DNA of 64,000 nucleotides from Azolla caroliniana (GCA_043228905.1 JBHGNT010000004.1:14880001-14944000), one strand, 5' to 3'; positions 20,513 through 32,142 are shown, counted from the stretch's first letter. Notes: generated by a model from the letters alone, not told the origin. Program-made: numbers and translations.

Positions 20513-21652
20513 ATTCTCTTCAACCAGCATACCAGGTGCTCCTTCCCTTTGTTGACAAACCCCTCCGACTGTTGCATGTAGATCTCTTCTTCGAGGTCAC
20601 CGTGTAGGAACGTTGTCTTGACGTCTACTTGCTCAACCTCGAGGTCCATGCTTGCCGCAATGCTCAACACAATCCGTATGGATGTCATCTTGACTACCGG
20701 GGCAAAGATCTCATCGCCACGCCTTTTTTCTGCTAGAAACCCTTCACCACGATCTAGGCTTTGTATCTCGATGGATTTCCGGCGTCTCCCAGTTTCAGCT
20801 TGTACATCTACTTGTTCCGGAGCGCTCTCTTTCCTTTCGCCAGCTCCGTTAATTCATATGTGTGGTTCTCATGCAGGGAGTCCATCTCGTCTTGCATTGC
20901 ACTTAACCACTTGCGGATGTGGGTGTCTTTCTGCCCTTCCTCGAAGCTTTCCGGCTGGCCCTCGTCGATCAGCAACACATGCTCTGCATCCGGAAATCTC
21001 CAGGGGGGCCTTCTCTCTCTGAGAGGATATATCTTTCCTTGATTTTCAATCACTGGTTCCTCCGTTTGTTATTCATCCAAATCCGATTCGGGTTCTTGTC
21101 CGATTCTTCTTCTTCGATCGGTTCGCTTTCTTGTCCGAAACTGACCGGTTCTTGGAGTGTCATCCGGCTTCTAGCCGGATGAGTCCTTGTATATTTTGAC
21201 TGATCTCTATTGGTCGACCCCGAGTCCACTATCTTCTTCTCCGACACCCAATCGGCAATTGTCTTATCTTCCCTAAAGACTATATCAAGATTCCGGAACA
21301 CCTTCTTGTCGAACAAGTCCCAACTCGGTACCCGAACTCATCATCGTTGTATCCAAGGAATGTGCATAGTTGGGACTTCAAATCCAACTTTGCTCTCTTG
21401 TCCTTTGCAACATGTACGTAAGGGAGACAACCGAACACCTTCAGCTGCCGGTAAGACACGTCTTTGCCGGACGATACTCTCTACAGTGGATCCCCGTCCA
21501 AGAGTGTTGCGGGTGATTTGTTTTGTCACGTACGTCACCGTCATCAACACCTCAACCCAAAACGTCTTGGGTAACTTGGCATGTGCTAGCATACTCTAGA
21601 CTCTCTCCATTACGGTCCGGTTCATCCTTTCAGCTAATCCGTTGAGCTCGGA
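20513..21652 (-). pseudogene. Antisense Tork-like Copia integrase-RT fragment
   Basis: Read on the minus strand from 21,652, it starts at the integrase core (ELNGLAERMNRTVMERV). It continues through HAKLPKTFW, the VFGCLPYVHVAK region and FDKKVFRNLDIVFREDKT. It then enters the RT N-terminal region (ELTELAKGKRALRNK, MDLEVEQVDVKTTFLHGDLEEEIYMQQSEGF) and ends near 20,513. It has no LTR of its own and carries several frame breaks. It is probably a piece of an older element cut by the insertions on both sides. Confidence 0.85.
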
Positions 21653-21952
21653 GTTGGAAAATTGGTCTCTCCGGATGGGATCCGGTGATGAATAGAGAGA
21701 ACCCGGTGAGAACCGGAAGAGATCCGGAAACCGGATCGGTGGACCCGGTGAGAACCATAAGAGAAGACAGATTTGTAAATATGTCTTCAATAAGCCCATT
21801 GAGGCTATATTTGTAAATAGCCCTAAGTTCATATAACTATAAATATGACTTAGGGCAATCACTTTAGTGTGTGAGTATGATTGTGTTGTTGTCATATTGT
21901 TGTAACTGTTGTACAGAGAGTGAGAGAGGGAGAGAGAGAGATACAGAGCGAA

Positions 21953-23728
21953 TGTCGTGTGAATCTTCACACACTATGTAAAAAAAATAATGAAATAATT
22001 ATTATAGATTAGATTAATAGCTTACTATAGAAAGATGGATATACTCAAGAGCTTCAAAATATATTTTACTATATACAAAATGGAGAAATACATATCAAGT
22101 TATGAGAAAATAAAGTTTGATTAGATAGGGAAATTAGAACTATCCCACATAGATTGGAAAGTTAAAGCCCTGGCTATATAAACACCTTGAGCTCCCTCAT
22201 TTTTCATTTGTGCTAAGAGCACTTTGGCCACTTTGTCTTGATGGATGATGGTGGCCAAATTCCCCAAATCCGAAAACCGGCCGGTATGCAATCCGGAAAC
22301 TGGTCGGTAAGCAAAACCGGAACCGGTCGGCAAGCAAAACTGGAACTGGAACCGGCAAGCAAACCGGAATTGGCCGGCAAGCAAAACCGGAACCGGAATC
22401 GGCGAGCAAACCGGAACCCGGCCGGTAAGCAAAACCGGAAACCGAAACCGGAACCGGCGAGCAAACCGGAACCCGGCCGGTAAGCAAAACCGAAACCGGC
22501 AAGTAAATCGGAACCGGCCGATAAGCAAAATCGGAACGGGTATGCAAACCGGAAACCGGCTGGTAAGAAAAACCGGAACCGGCCGGCAAGCAAAACCAGA
22601 AACCGGCCGGTAAGCAAAACCGAAACCGGTCGGCAAGCAAAACCGGAACTGGAACCGGCAAGAAAACCGGAACCCGGCCGGTAAGCAAAACCGGAAACCG
22701 GAACCGGAACCGGCGAGCAAACCGGAACCCGGCCGGTAAGCAAAACCGGAACCGGCAAGTAAATCGGAACCGGTCGGCAAGCAAAACCGGAACCGGCCGA
22801 TAAGCAAAATCGGAACGGGTATGCAAACCGGAAACCGGCCGGTAAGAAAAACCGGAACCGGCCGGCAAGCAAAACCAGAAACCGACCGGTAAGCAAAACC
22901 GGAACCGGTCGGCAAGCAAAACCGGAACTGGAACCGGCAAGAAAACCGGAACCCGGCCAGTAAGCAAAACCGGAACCGGAACCGGCAAGCAAACCGAAAC
23001 CAGCCGGCAAGTTAAATCGGAACGGGAACCGACCGACAAGCAAAATGGAACCGGCTACCGGACGAGGTTGGACGCGGACGGACAAAAGATTGGATCATGC
23101 AACAAACTAAAGTAAAGTGAAGAGAACTAAAGTAAAGGCCATGTGGACACAAGCAACTAAAGGAGTGCATGGAAAAAGTAAAGGTCATGTGGACAGTCAC
23201 ATGCAACCAAAAGAAAAAGCTAGGCAACTAAAAGTAGAGGCCATGCAACAAAAAGTGGAAAAGCTATGATCAAGGGAGAACTCCATATGTATTCCATTTT
23301 TTTTCCTACACTAAGACTCACTCTCCATATTATCTAAAAAAATTTCTTTTGTTGGGGAGCTCTCTTATCTTATCGAAGCCAATAACCCTAATCTTCCCTA
23401 CGGAAGCTACCTCTCAAGTAAACCATAATTTCCATACGGAAGCAATCTCTCAAAATCCAAAATTCCTTGTCAAAGCCATATCACTCAAGAATCATAATCT
23501 CTTATTTCCTCTTATCTATTATTCTAATCATCTCCATAAGATAAAACTTTTGTAATCCCAATCTTGGGATTGATTGTAATATTTCTTTCCCTTTTATTAA
23601 TGAAATTTGTTAATCTTTCTCATTTCGGTTAATTCTTAGTATATAAATACACGAATTTGATATCCTTTAGACAAAGGCCCCGGGGTCTTGCCTCAACGTT
23701 CACGTATCCTCGTCGTATTTTCGCGACA
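21953..23728 (+). mobile_element. 1,776-bp solo-LTR-like insertion with CCGG minisatellite
   Basis: It begins TGTCGTGTGAATC and ends TTTTCGCGACA, giving TGTCG/CGACA inverted ends. The flanks GCGAA and GCATT are both close to the uninterrupted GCGTT of the sister LTR, suggesting an aged 5-bp target duplication. It has a TATATAAACACC box near 22,175 and an AT-rich 3' part with TTATTAATGAAAT. There is no gag or pol, so a large solo LTR or a non-autonomous element is the best reading. Confidence 0.6.
22268..23062. repeat. CCGG-rich minisatellite with ~279-bp higher-order period
   Basis: About 790 bp of degenerate units such as AACCGGCCGGCAAGCAAA and AACCGGAACCGG. The block from CCGATAAGCAAAATCGG near 22,518 recurs near 22,797, a higher-order period of about 279 bp. 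Open frames across it in several minus-strand phases are by-products of the repeat (Phe/Arg/Pro/Val-rich) and are not credible proteins. Confidence 0.85.
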
Positions 23729-23994
23729 GCATTACTCTGCTGTAATTGCCACTGTGCGAAGAAACAGAGCTCGAGGTTGTTGCCTCCGAGTCTCTGATTG
23801 TCCCCTTCTCTTCATAGTGACAGTTTGGAGTTTGTGGGCTCCCGTGGTTTTTCCCTATTAGGGTTTTCCACGTAAACATCCTGTGTCATTTTCTTGTGTA
23901 CTCCCCACTTCCCATTTTTCTGTGTTTGATTCTTATTGAAGTGATTTACTACTCGATTGTGGCTGAACGACATTCCTTGCATTTCTCTTCAAAC

Positions 23995-24006
23995 TAGTAT
24001 CAGAGC
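23995..24006 (+). promoter_or_regulatory. Primer binding site, copy 2
   Basis: TAGTATCAGAGC follows the LTR after the spacer AAC. It is the initiator-Met site with the second base changed G-to-A. Confidence 0.75.
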
Positions 24007-24020
24007 GAACAACACAAAAG

Positions 24021-27000
24021 ATGGAAGAATCTTACGATGGCATGTTCAAGCTCTCCGGCTCCAACTACTCAGTATGGAAGTTGAAGATGAGGGACATGTT
24101 GGTGGTTATAGATCTTTGGTTGCCGGTTCAGTTCAGGGACAAGAGAGCGGATAAGATCGACGCCAACGTGTGGGAGGTGATGCACATGAAGACGACGGCA
24201 TACATCCGGTGCTTCATCAACATGATCCTGTACAACAACTTCAATGAAGAGAGAAAGGCCCATGAACTCTAGGAGAAGATCGTCATCATGTTCCAGAACA
24301 AGAATGTTGTTAATCGGGTTTTGGTATTTCGGAAGCTAGTGAGACGCCGGTACCAAGACAGCTCCAGTATGGCAGAGCACATGAATGCCTTCCAAGGGCT
24401 GATACACCAAGAAACCTCGTTGGAGGTACCTCTCACCGATGAGTTAATTGCTCTACTCCTACTCGGTTCCCTCCCAGATAGCTAGGGGACGTTGTCACAT
24501 TGGGCAACGCAGGGCTGGAAGGAAAACAACTATCCCTAGCAAGAGCCAAGTCGAGCTTGCTAGATGAGGAGGCGTGTCGGAAATACAAGGAGGTGATCTC
24601 CGATGCCAAACCCCTCCTTACCGAATCGGAACGCAGAAGACATAGGAATCGGAGTCCCCAGAACCGGGAAAAGTCAAGGACACGGTCAAAGTCAAGGGGG
24701 AGGCTCACTTGCTTCTATTGCGGCAAGCCAGGGCACTTCGAGAAGAACTGTCGGCATTTCCGGAAAGACAAGGGAACCGACAGTACCGATTCGAAGAAGT
24801 CACCGGACCGAAACGGTTCGGATCGGCGATGCCCGGACCGAAAGGGAACGACGACAATCGCGGCAAGTGAAGAAGAACTAATGCTCATCACCGAGGAGAG
24901 TGAGTTGAACCTTGCCGTTGACGAGACAACGTGGGTTGTCGATTCCATAGCGCCGTTCCATCTTACCCCGGACCAAAAATGCTTCTCATCCTACACAGCC
25001 GGTGAGCACGGTTGTGTCCTGATGGGGAATGAAGGGACATGCTAAATTATCGGCATAGGAAATGTGTTGTTGATGACATCAACCGGATGCAAGTTTCTCT
25101 TGAAGGATATCCGACACATTCCAAAGGTTCGACTGAACCTGATATCAGTCGGTCGGCTAGATGATGAAGGCTACACAAGTAGCATCTAGAACGGTGCCAT
25201 GAAGTTCTGCAAACGGAGCTTAATAGTGGCTCGAGCCCGGAAGGTCAACACATTGTACTTGATGAATGCCCAGATATGCCTTGAAGAAGTGAACGTATCA
25301 TCCGACACTGCCAGTGAGCTGTGGCACAAAAGACTGTGTCACATGAGTGAGAAGGGGATGAAAAGGCTTGCGGAAGACAACCTCATTCCGGTGAAAGACG
25401 TGCAACTTGAGAAGTGCACCGACTACCTGGCCGGTAAGCAAAACCGCACCTCCTTCCGGTCAAGACCACCGATGAGACAGAATGCACCACTGGAGCTGGT
25501 GCATACCAATGTGTGTCAAGTAGACACGAAGTCACATACTGGATCACAGTACTTTGTGACATTCATAGATGACCACAGCCGGAAGTTGTGGGTCTCACCA
25601 TTGAAGGCGAAGGATCAACTGTTATCCGTCTTCAACGAGCTCCACGCGATAGTGGAAAGAGAAACCGTCTGGAAGCTGAAAGAGGTTAGAGTAGATAACG
25701 GAGGAGAATATCAAGGGCAGTTCGAGGAGTACTGTCGGTCAAAGGGAATCTGGCTTGAATTCACCGTGCCGAAGACGCCGGAACTAAACGGGTTGGCAGA
25801 AAGGATGAACTAGAACATAATGGAGAGAGTTTGGAGCATGCTCACACATGCCAAGCTACCAAAGATGTTTTGGGCTGACGCGTTGACGACGGCAACCTAT
25901 GTGATAAACAGATCACCCTTAGTACCCTTGAACGGAGACTCACCACAGAAAGTATGGACCGGTAAGGATGTGTCTTACCGGCATTTGAAGGTGTTCGGGT
26001 GTCTCGCATACGTGCATGTGACGAAGGACAAGAGAGCAAAGTTGGATCCGAAGTCACGACCATGCATATTCCTTGGATACGGCGATGATGAGTTCGGTTA
26101 CCGGGTGTGGGATCTGGTCGACAAAAAGGTGTTCCGGAGTCGGGACATAGTCTTCATGGAAGACAGGACCATTGCCAACTGGGAGTCGGAGAAGAAGGTA
26201 ATGAACTCCGGATCATCCATTGAAAACCGGCTTGAGGACAAAAGCATATACCCGATTTAAAACCGGATGTTAACCGGTAACCGGATGACACTCGACAAAC
26301 CGGTTGGATACGGACAGGAAACCAAACCGACCAAAGAAGAAGAAGACGAAGAAGACACCGGAACCAGACAAGATCCTGAATCAGATGAGGATGAGGAACA
26401 AATGGAGGAACCGTCAGTCAGAAACCAAAGACAAAGATATCCTCTCCGGGAAAGAAGAACGCCCCAAAGATTTCCAGATGCTGAGTATGTGTTTCTAACC
26501 GATGAGGGGGAGTCGGAAAGCTTTGAAGAAGCAAGGGGAGACACCCACAGCCGCAAGTGGTTGAGTGCAATGTAGGATGAGATGGATTCCCTGCATGAGA
26601 ACCACACATACGAATTGGTGGACTTGCCGAAAGGAAAGAGGGCACTCCGGAACAAGTGCGTGTACAAGCTGAAACTGGGAGACGTCAGAAATCCATTGAG
26701 GTATAAGGTCTGAATCGTGGTGAACGGCTTCCAGCAGAAGAAAGGAGTGGACTTCGATGAGATCTTTGCCCCGGTAGTAAAGATGACATCCATCTGGACG
26801 GTATTGGGCATAGCAACAACCATGGACCTCGAGGTAGAGCAACTGGACGTCAAGACGGCATTCCTACATGGAGACCTCGATGAGGAGATCTACATGCATC
26901 AATCGGAAGGATTTGAGAAGAAAGGGAAAGAGCACCTAGTGTGCCGGTTGAAGAAGAGCTTATACGGACTGAAGCAAGCTCCCCGACAATGGTACCAGAA

Positions 27001-28082
27001 GTTTGACTCCTTCATGACCGATCAAGGGTACCACAAGATGGAGGCCGATCACTGTGTGTTTGTGAAGAAATTTGATGGAGGAGATTTCCTGCTATTGCTC
27101 CTGTACATGGACAATATGTTGATTATCGGACGAGACCAAGTCAAGATACGGATGCTGAAGAAGGCTCTGAACCGGACCTTCTCAATGAAAGACTTGGGTC
27201 CGGCAAGACAGATATCGGGGATGCACATCATCCAGGACCGGTCGAAGAAGCAATTGTGGCTATCATACGAAAAAGTATGTGACAAAGATGCTTCAACGGT
27301 TTAACATGTTAGAAGCAAAACCGGTCGGATCGACACTCCCGACAAACTGCAGACTATCCGGTAAGCAAAGCCCGAAGACAAAGGAAGAGAAGGAAGATAT
27401 GATGAAGATTCCATATGCCTCTGCAGTCGGGAGCTTGACATACGCAATGGTGTGTACTCGACCGGATATTGGATATGCAGTCGGAGTGGTGACTCGGTTC
27501 ATGACCAACCCCGGAAAAGAGCACTGGAATGCGGTAAAATGGATACTCCGGTACATGAAGGGCACTTCGAGTATGTGCCTCTGCTTCGGCTCCGGTAAAC
27601 CCCTCATGGAAGGCTTTACCGATTTGGATATGTCGGTCGATGTGGACACCAGTCGGTCAACTTCTAGATATGTCATGACCTATGCAAGGGGAGCCGTTTC
27701 GTGGCAGTCGAGGCTACAGAAGACGGTTGCGTTGTCAACCACGGAGGCGGAGTACATGGCAGTCGTGGAAGCTGGCAAGGAAATATTATGGATGAAGAAC
27801 TTCAGCGGAGAGCTAGGGATCCGGCAAGAGGAATATTGGCTCTACTGCGATAGTCAAAGTGCCATCCACCTTGCAAAAAATGCGGCATACCATTCTAGAA
27901 CGAAGCACATCCAGCGTAGGTACCACTGGATCTAGGAGTGAGTTGAAGATCGAGAGTTCGTGCTGACGAAGATCCACACGGAGGAGAACGGGTCGGATAT
28001 GCTAACCAAGGTGTTGACACCCGACAAGCTGGATGCATGCCGGAAACGGATCAGAGTTACAAGACATCCCATACCAGAGTGA
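24021..28082 (+). pseudogene. Tnt1/Tork-like Copia gag-pol (copy 2), broken by stops
   Basis: Gag starts MEESYDGMFKLSGSNYSVW at 24,021, with the zinc knuckle CFYCGKPGHFEKNC near 24,712. Protease has lost its active-site context (VVDSIAPFHLTP instead of DSGASFHLTP). The integrase zinc region and core (HTNVCQ, where Asp has become Asn; RVDNGGEY; ELNGLAER) follow. RT has SLYGLKQAPRQW and YMDN in place of YVDD near 27,105. RNase H ends near 28,080. Stops at 24,270, 24,483, 25,042, 25,187, 25,811, 26,258, 26,573, 26,711 and 27,933 fit mostly C-to-T/G-to-A change relative to the intact copy at 39.5 kb. It covers the full length but is dead in gag, protease, integrase and RT. Confidence 0.92.
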
Positions 28083-28092
28083 AGGGGGAGAT

Positions 28093-28531
28093 TGTTGGAA
28101 AATCGATCTCTCCGGATGGGATCTGGTGAAGAATAAAGAGAACCCGATGAGAACCGGAAGAGAAGACAGATTTGTAAATATGTCTTCAATAAGCCCATTG
28201 AGGCTATATTTGTAAATAGCCCTAAGTTCATATAACTATAAATATGACTTAGGGCAATCACTTTAGTGTGTGAGTATGATTCTGTTGTTGTCATATTGTT
28301 GTAACTATTGTACAGAGAGTGAGAGAGGGAGAGAGAGAGAGAGATACAAAGCGTTACTCTGTTGTAACCTCCACTGTGCGAAGAAACAGAACTCAAGGTC
28401 GTTGCCTCCGAGTCTCTGATTGTACCCCTTCTCTTCATAGTGATAGTTCGGAGTCTATGGGCTCCCGTGGTTTTTTCCTATTAGGGTTTTCCACGTAAAC
28501 ATCCTATGTCATTTTCCACGTGTTTGATTCT
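28093..28531 (+). repeat. 3' LTR of Tork-like copy 2, truncated by a family A element
   Basis: It starts TGTTGGAAAATCG after the polypurine tract GAAGGGGGAGAT and matches the 5' LTR through TTTGATTCT. The family A LTR begins exactly there, so the last ~60 bp are missing. Its U3 lacks most of the CCGG units present in the 5' copy. Confidence 0.85.
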
Positions 28532-28946
28532 TGTTGAGAGACAAGCTCAACATTTGTGCGTAATACGATGCGTAACCAGTGCATAGACTGGATGCGTAAA
28601 ATCGGTACGCATAACATCGTCGTAGCGGTGCGTAAACCGCGAGGCCGTTTGAAAGATATTCCTCGTAAGGAATAGTTTTGGGAGTGAGTGTCGAGGCTCA
28701 TTTATGAGCAATAAAGTACTGTCAGTACTTGTGTCAGCCTGATTGTCAGGACTTGTATAAAAGGTGCTCACTGAGCACAATGTATGTACAGATTGAGTAT
28801 TATTTTAGAATTAAGTTCTTGTGTTTACTCTCTCTCTGTGTCTGTCTCGTGCGTACTATGCAAACCTAAGCTTTCCATTAAACCTGTGTTTTCTGTTCAG
28901 TTTCCTATATTGCTTTCGCACGCCATTCTTTTCATGGTATCAGAGC
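28532..28946 (+). repeat. Family A 5' LTR (403 bp) and primer binding site
   Basis: The LTR is 28,532-28,934, from TGTTGAGAGACAAGC to CATTCTTTTCA. It contains TATAAAAGGTGCTCACTGAGC near 28,756. The perfect initiator-Met primer site TGGTATCAGAGC is at 28,935-28,946. This is the best-preserved family A LTR in the window. Confidence 0.9.
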
Positions 28947-29016
28947 GCGAGGGTTGAGAACCTCTAGAGCCGACTTTGCTTGAAGGAAAAACCAATGAAG
29001 AAGAACAAGAAAACCA

Positions 29017-29242
29017 ATGGACAGAGGAATGGCTAGCTCGCTTTCGACGGAGAAGCTCGACAGAACCAACTATGCATCTTGGTCCTACAAGATGCACCAG
29101 TACCTGCTTGGACACAGTTACTGGAGCTATGTCGATGGAGAAAATGACCCAGCACCCGATTCGACACACAAAGACTTCCCGGCGTGGGAACAATTGGCGA
29201 ACAAAGTGTTGTATTGTTTCGCGTCTTCTGTGGGCGAACAAT
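29017..29242 (+). pseudogene. Family A gag N-terminus, truncated
   Basis: MDRGMASSLSTEKLDRTNYA starts at 29,017 and is open for 75 codons (YKMHQYLLGHSYWSYVDG...ASSVGEQL). It is then cut at 29,242 by a Gypsy LTR. It corresponds to the first part of the gag copies at 7,379 and 56,727. Confidence 0.85.
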
Positions 29243-29587
29243 TGTTTGTTACCCGTAGGAGTTGTACGGGGAGGTATAAGGGTAAAACACGTTAAAAGGG
29301 TTGTTCGGTATGTGTAATGTATATGAGTGTGAGGATGAGTATGTGTGAGCACATGCACAATTATGTGCATGTGACAAGAATGTAACGGTCTCATTTTGTA
29401 ACGGACATATTATTTACCGTTACATTATGTATTATATAAACCCCTTATGGGGCATGTAATGAGAGATAGTTTTTTCCCCTCTCATTTGGTGTCATTCCCT
29501 ATTTGTCTTTCTCTCTTGCTCTTTCTCTAACGTAACCCCCTTGGGAGGGGAGTGAAGCCATTCTAGGCTTCACTCCCCACCCCAACA
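29243..29587 (+). repeat. Gypsy LTR (H), 345 bp, with terminal hairpin
   Basis: It runs TGTTTGTTACCCG...CCCCAACA. It contains TATATAAACCCC near 29,432 and a perfect 13-bp inverted repeat (GGGGAGTGAAGCC / GGCTTCACTCCCC, 29,547-29,559 and 29,566-29,578, 6-nt loop) nine bases before its end. A primer-site-like TGGCACGCCTGGTGGGAC follows at 29,592-29,609. No second copy of this LTR is in the window, so the element is incomplete. Confidence 0.65.
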
Positions 29588-29876
29588 CTTTTGGCACGCC
29601 TGGTGGGACAGTGCCTTTGCACGTCGGACCCATCACGTTAATCTTCTTTCAAAATGGCCCGGATGTTTGGCTCTATTTTGGTGTCCTCGTCCAAAGGTGA
29701 TGTAGGGCCCGTAGGTACATCGTAGTGCGGCTCCTCTGCTTGGTCGGCCTGGTTTATCCCAGAGTCGCCTTCGCCGTGTGCGAGTGGTCCGGGTACAGTG
29801 GGCTCTTCTTGAGTTAGTGGGCTGGGCTCTGCCGTTGGCGTGCTTGAAGTCGGCTACAGCTCAGCCTCTATTGTTA

Positions 29877-31881
29877 CGTCCTCCGCGGTGTTGGCCGTTT
29901 TTGTGCCTAGTCGTGGGGCGGGGATTCCGCCTGGTCCGCACTATTTCCCACGTTTTCTGAAGATGGTGTGGGTTGGTGCAGCTAGACCTCTTGTTGGCTA
30001 ATGGTTTCACTGTTTGATCCTATGGGGAACTCCGCTCGTTCATCCCCACTATTCTCCCCCATTGTCATCCCTGGTGATCGGGCCTGAGGTTCCTCTTCTT
30101 CGGCTGTGACCGGAATTGGTGTCCCGTTGGGTTCCTTGTTTGTGTGCATGTTGCCGGATTGTGTGATCTGGTGAAATAGCTCCTCCTAACTTTCACCAAA
30201 ATCATCTAGGAGTTGTGCGAGTTCTTCGGAGTGTTGGTCTGCTAGCGCACGATAGTCTTGCACTAGGTCCTCCCGTACGGTCGCAATGCTCTCCTCGTTT
30301 AGCTTATAAAACCCTCGGCCGTCTTTCCGTCGGTTCTCCTAGTCCGCACGATATGCGTGCAATTCCGCTGCTTGGGTTGCCCACGCCATCCATCCTTTGT
30401 CCAACGCCATTTTCAATTGCGCTGTGAACCTTTCCCGGTTGGTTTGGAGAAGGATGCGCACATTATCCGTGATGGCCTGGCAGCGGTTGCGTGCGTCTTC
30501 CATCGACTTCTCGAGATTCGCGATTTCCTGTTGTTTAACGGTTGCCGCTTCCTCATACGTGGCCTTCAGGCCCGCCCATAGCTGGGATTCCTATGCATGT
30601 TGATCTTCTAATTTCCCCATTTCATTGTTTAGGAGGATTTCGAGTTGATGCCTTCTGTCTTGTTCGACCACCAACTGCTCATCGAACCATACCTTCTTTT
30701 TTTCTAATAAGGCCCGAAGTCCCGCTATTGCCGCCTCTGATTTCTTCGCGTCCTCTCGTAATTGGGCGTTGTCATCTTTTGTCCGGATGTGATGGGCTAC
30801 CTCCGTAGCTAGTTTCTCTTCAAGAGTTTTTACGGCCTTTCGTCCGTTAGCCCGTATCTCCTTTTCTCTGTACAGGGATTGGCGTAGTTCTGCTCGAAGT
30901 TGGTCAATTTCGGATTCCGCTAGCTACAGGGCCCTTTTTGCTTTTGAGGCGATGGCGGTCTAAGCCTCGATGTCTTCTTTGAGAGCGTTGATAACGTGGT
31001 TCGGTGGCGGGGTTTCGTGTTGCACCGTAGTCGCGTGAGCTTCCAACTCCGCGATGCATGCGTTGGCCTTTTGTAGTTCGGCTTCGGTCAGTTTAACCTT
31101 CTTCCAGACATTCTTATTTTTTATGGCCATCTCCTTGGCGCCCGTGCTAACCTTTGCCAGTTCCCGATGGACTTCGACTAGGGCCGTGTTTAACGGTGGT
31201 ATCTCCATCCCTACTCACCGTACCCCGGCGTTCCTCTGTCTACCGACCCTGGGTAGCCGGTCCTCATCGTCGCTCTCTGTTGTTTGTGTTAGGGCGCGCT
31301 CTATCATCTGACGTTCCGCATGCTCCTTGGCCATTCGTTGGGCGGCTTTGACCTGTTGTGTTGCCAGGAACTCCATGAGCTCGAAAGAGGTACCGAACTG
31401 CAAGAGGGTGCTGAATTCGTGGGCCGTATCCGGAATATCCGGATATGCCAAAACCTCGCTTTCCGCCGTCAATACGGCTTTCCCACGTTGGGACTGAGTC
31501 ATAATAATCGGCTGCGGCTCCCAGATGATTTCGAAGGTGGTATTCGGCTCTGCTGTTGCGGAGCCTTCGCCTTCGGTCGGTGCCTCCAGAGCCGTGGGGG
31601 CGTTTTTTACCAACCCCCGCCCATCTTTCCTGTCCAATCTGCACCGTTTTGGTCTAGGGCTTTCCTGTCGTGCTTCGGTGTCTAGTTCTAGGGCTGCTTC
31701 CATGGGGCGTCTCGGCTGTTCCTCCTGCGTCGCCCGTGAGCCCGGTTGGTCAGTAGGAGGTGTTGGTTGTCCTTGGGCCTGGTTGGGCCGGTTGGGGTTC
31801 CTTCTCCCACTTTGGGGCCGCTAACTCCGCTAACCTGCGTTTCGCGGAGCGGGGCTGGGTCATGGGTTGGCTGGGCTACGG
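29877..31881 (-). pseudogene. Antisense coiled-coil protein gene of the Tat/Ogre-like Gypsy region
   Basis: On the minus strand one reading frame can be followed from 31,881 to about 29,877 (over 600 codons), interrupted only by stops (31,215, 30,960, 30,340, 30,185, 29,9xx; mostly TAG). The frame is kept throughout. The N-terminus is Pro/Gln/Thr-rich. Next comes a basic PRPKRCRLDRK (NLS-like), an acidic stretch, then about 300 residues of heptad-like Glu/Lys/Leu/Ala coiled coil, with WATQ and GRGFYKLNEESI near 30,370-30,290, and an acidic tail. No known domain is recognised. Tat-lineage elements of seed plants are known to carry extra, sometimes antisense, frames. A related fragment lies at 998-1803. 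Confidence 0.65.
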
Positions 31882-32142
31882 TGTTGGCAGGCCTCGGGGT
31901 GGAAACAGTACCATAAGGTATTGTCTCGGATACGTAAGTGTAGTAGTACGTAAGTGTAACCTGTGATAAGGATTCGGTTGTAGCCGTCTTCCCTTATACA
32001 CGGAGGAATTACAGAGGTTCCCTCCTTACAAAGTACGCTTAAACCCTGTTCGTTGTTCCACACCCACCTTGCGGTCTAGATCGAAGGACTGACCACGGAC
32101 CGTGTTCCTAAGAGGCAACACTTTGGGCACGCCCGGTGATCT
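31882..32142 (+). repeat. Candidate Gypsy LTR (J) end and primer-site-like sequence
   Basis: TGTTGGCAGGCC at 31,882 and GAGGCAACA ending at 32,120 give near-inverted ends of a 239-bp segment. It is followed by CTTT and GGGCACGCCCGGTGATCTG, which parallels CTTT-TGGCACGCCTGGTGGGAC after LTR H. The left boundary is uncertain. It may be the end of a longer LTR. Confidence 0.45.

Larger units (their letters stand above)
21653..23991 (+). repeat. 5' LTR of Tork-like copy 2, split by a 1.78-kb insert
   Basis: The two LTR parts are 21,653-21,952 and 23,729-23,991. They match the 3' LTR at 28,093 (GGAAAAT.G.TCTCTCCGGATGGG; ATAACTATAAATATGACTTAGGGCAATCAC; ...TCATAGTGA.AGTT.GGAGT). The first base of TGTTGG is altered at the junction with the upstream fragment. 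The insert lies in the GA-rich region just before AGCG-TTACTCTG. Confidence 0.82.

Noticed and set aside
22121-23085. Long minus-strand open frames of 264-290 codons (Phe/Arg/Pro/Val repeats)
   Set aside because: They occur in several phases over the same CCGG minisatellite and have pure repeat composition. They are by-products of the repeat.
29592-31881. Reading LTR H and the Tat-like gag-pol as one element
   Set aside because: A second LTR-end/primer-site-like junction at 32,120 and the lack of any matching LTR leave two units at least as likely. I list them separately.
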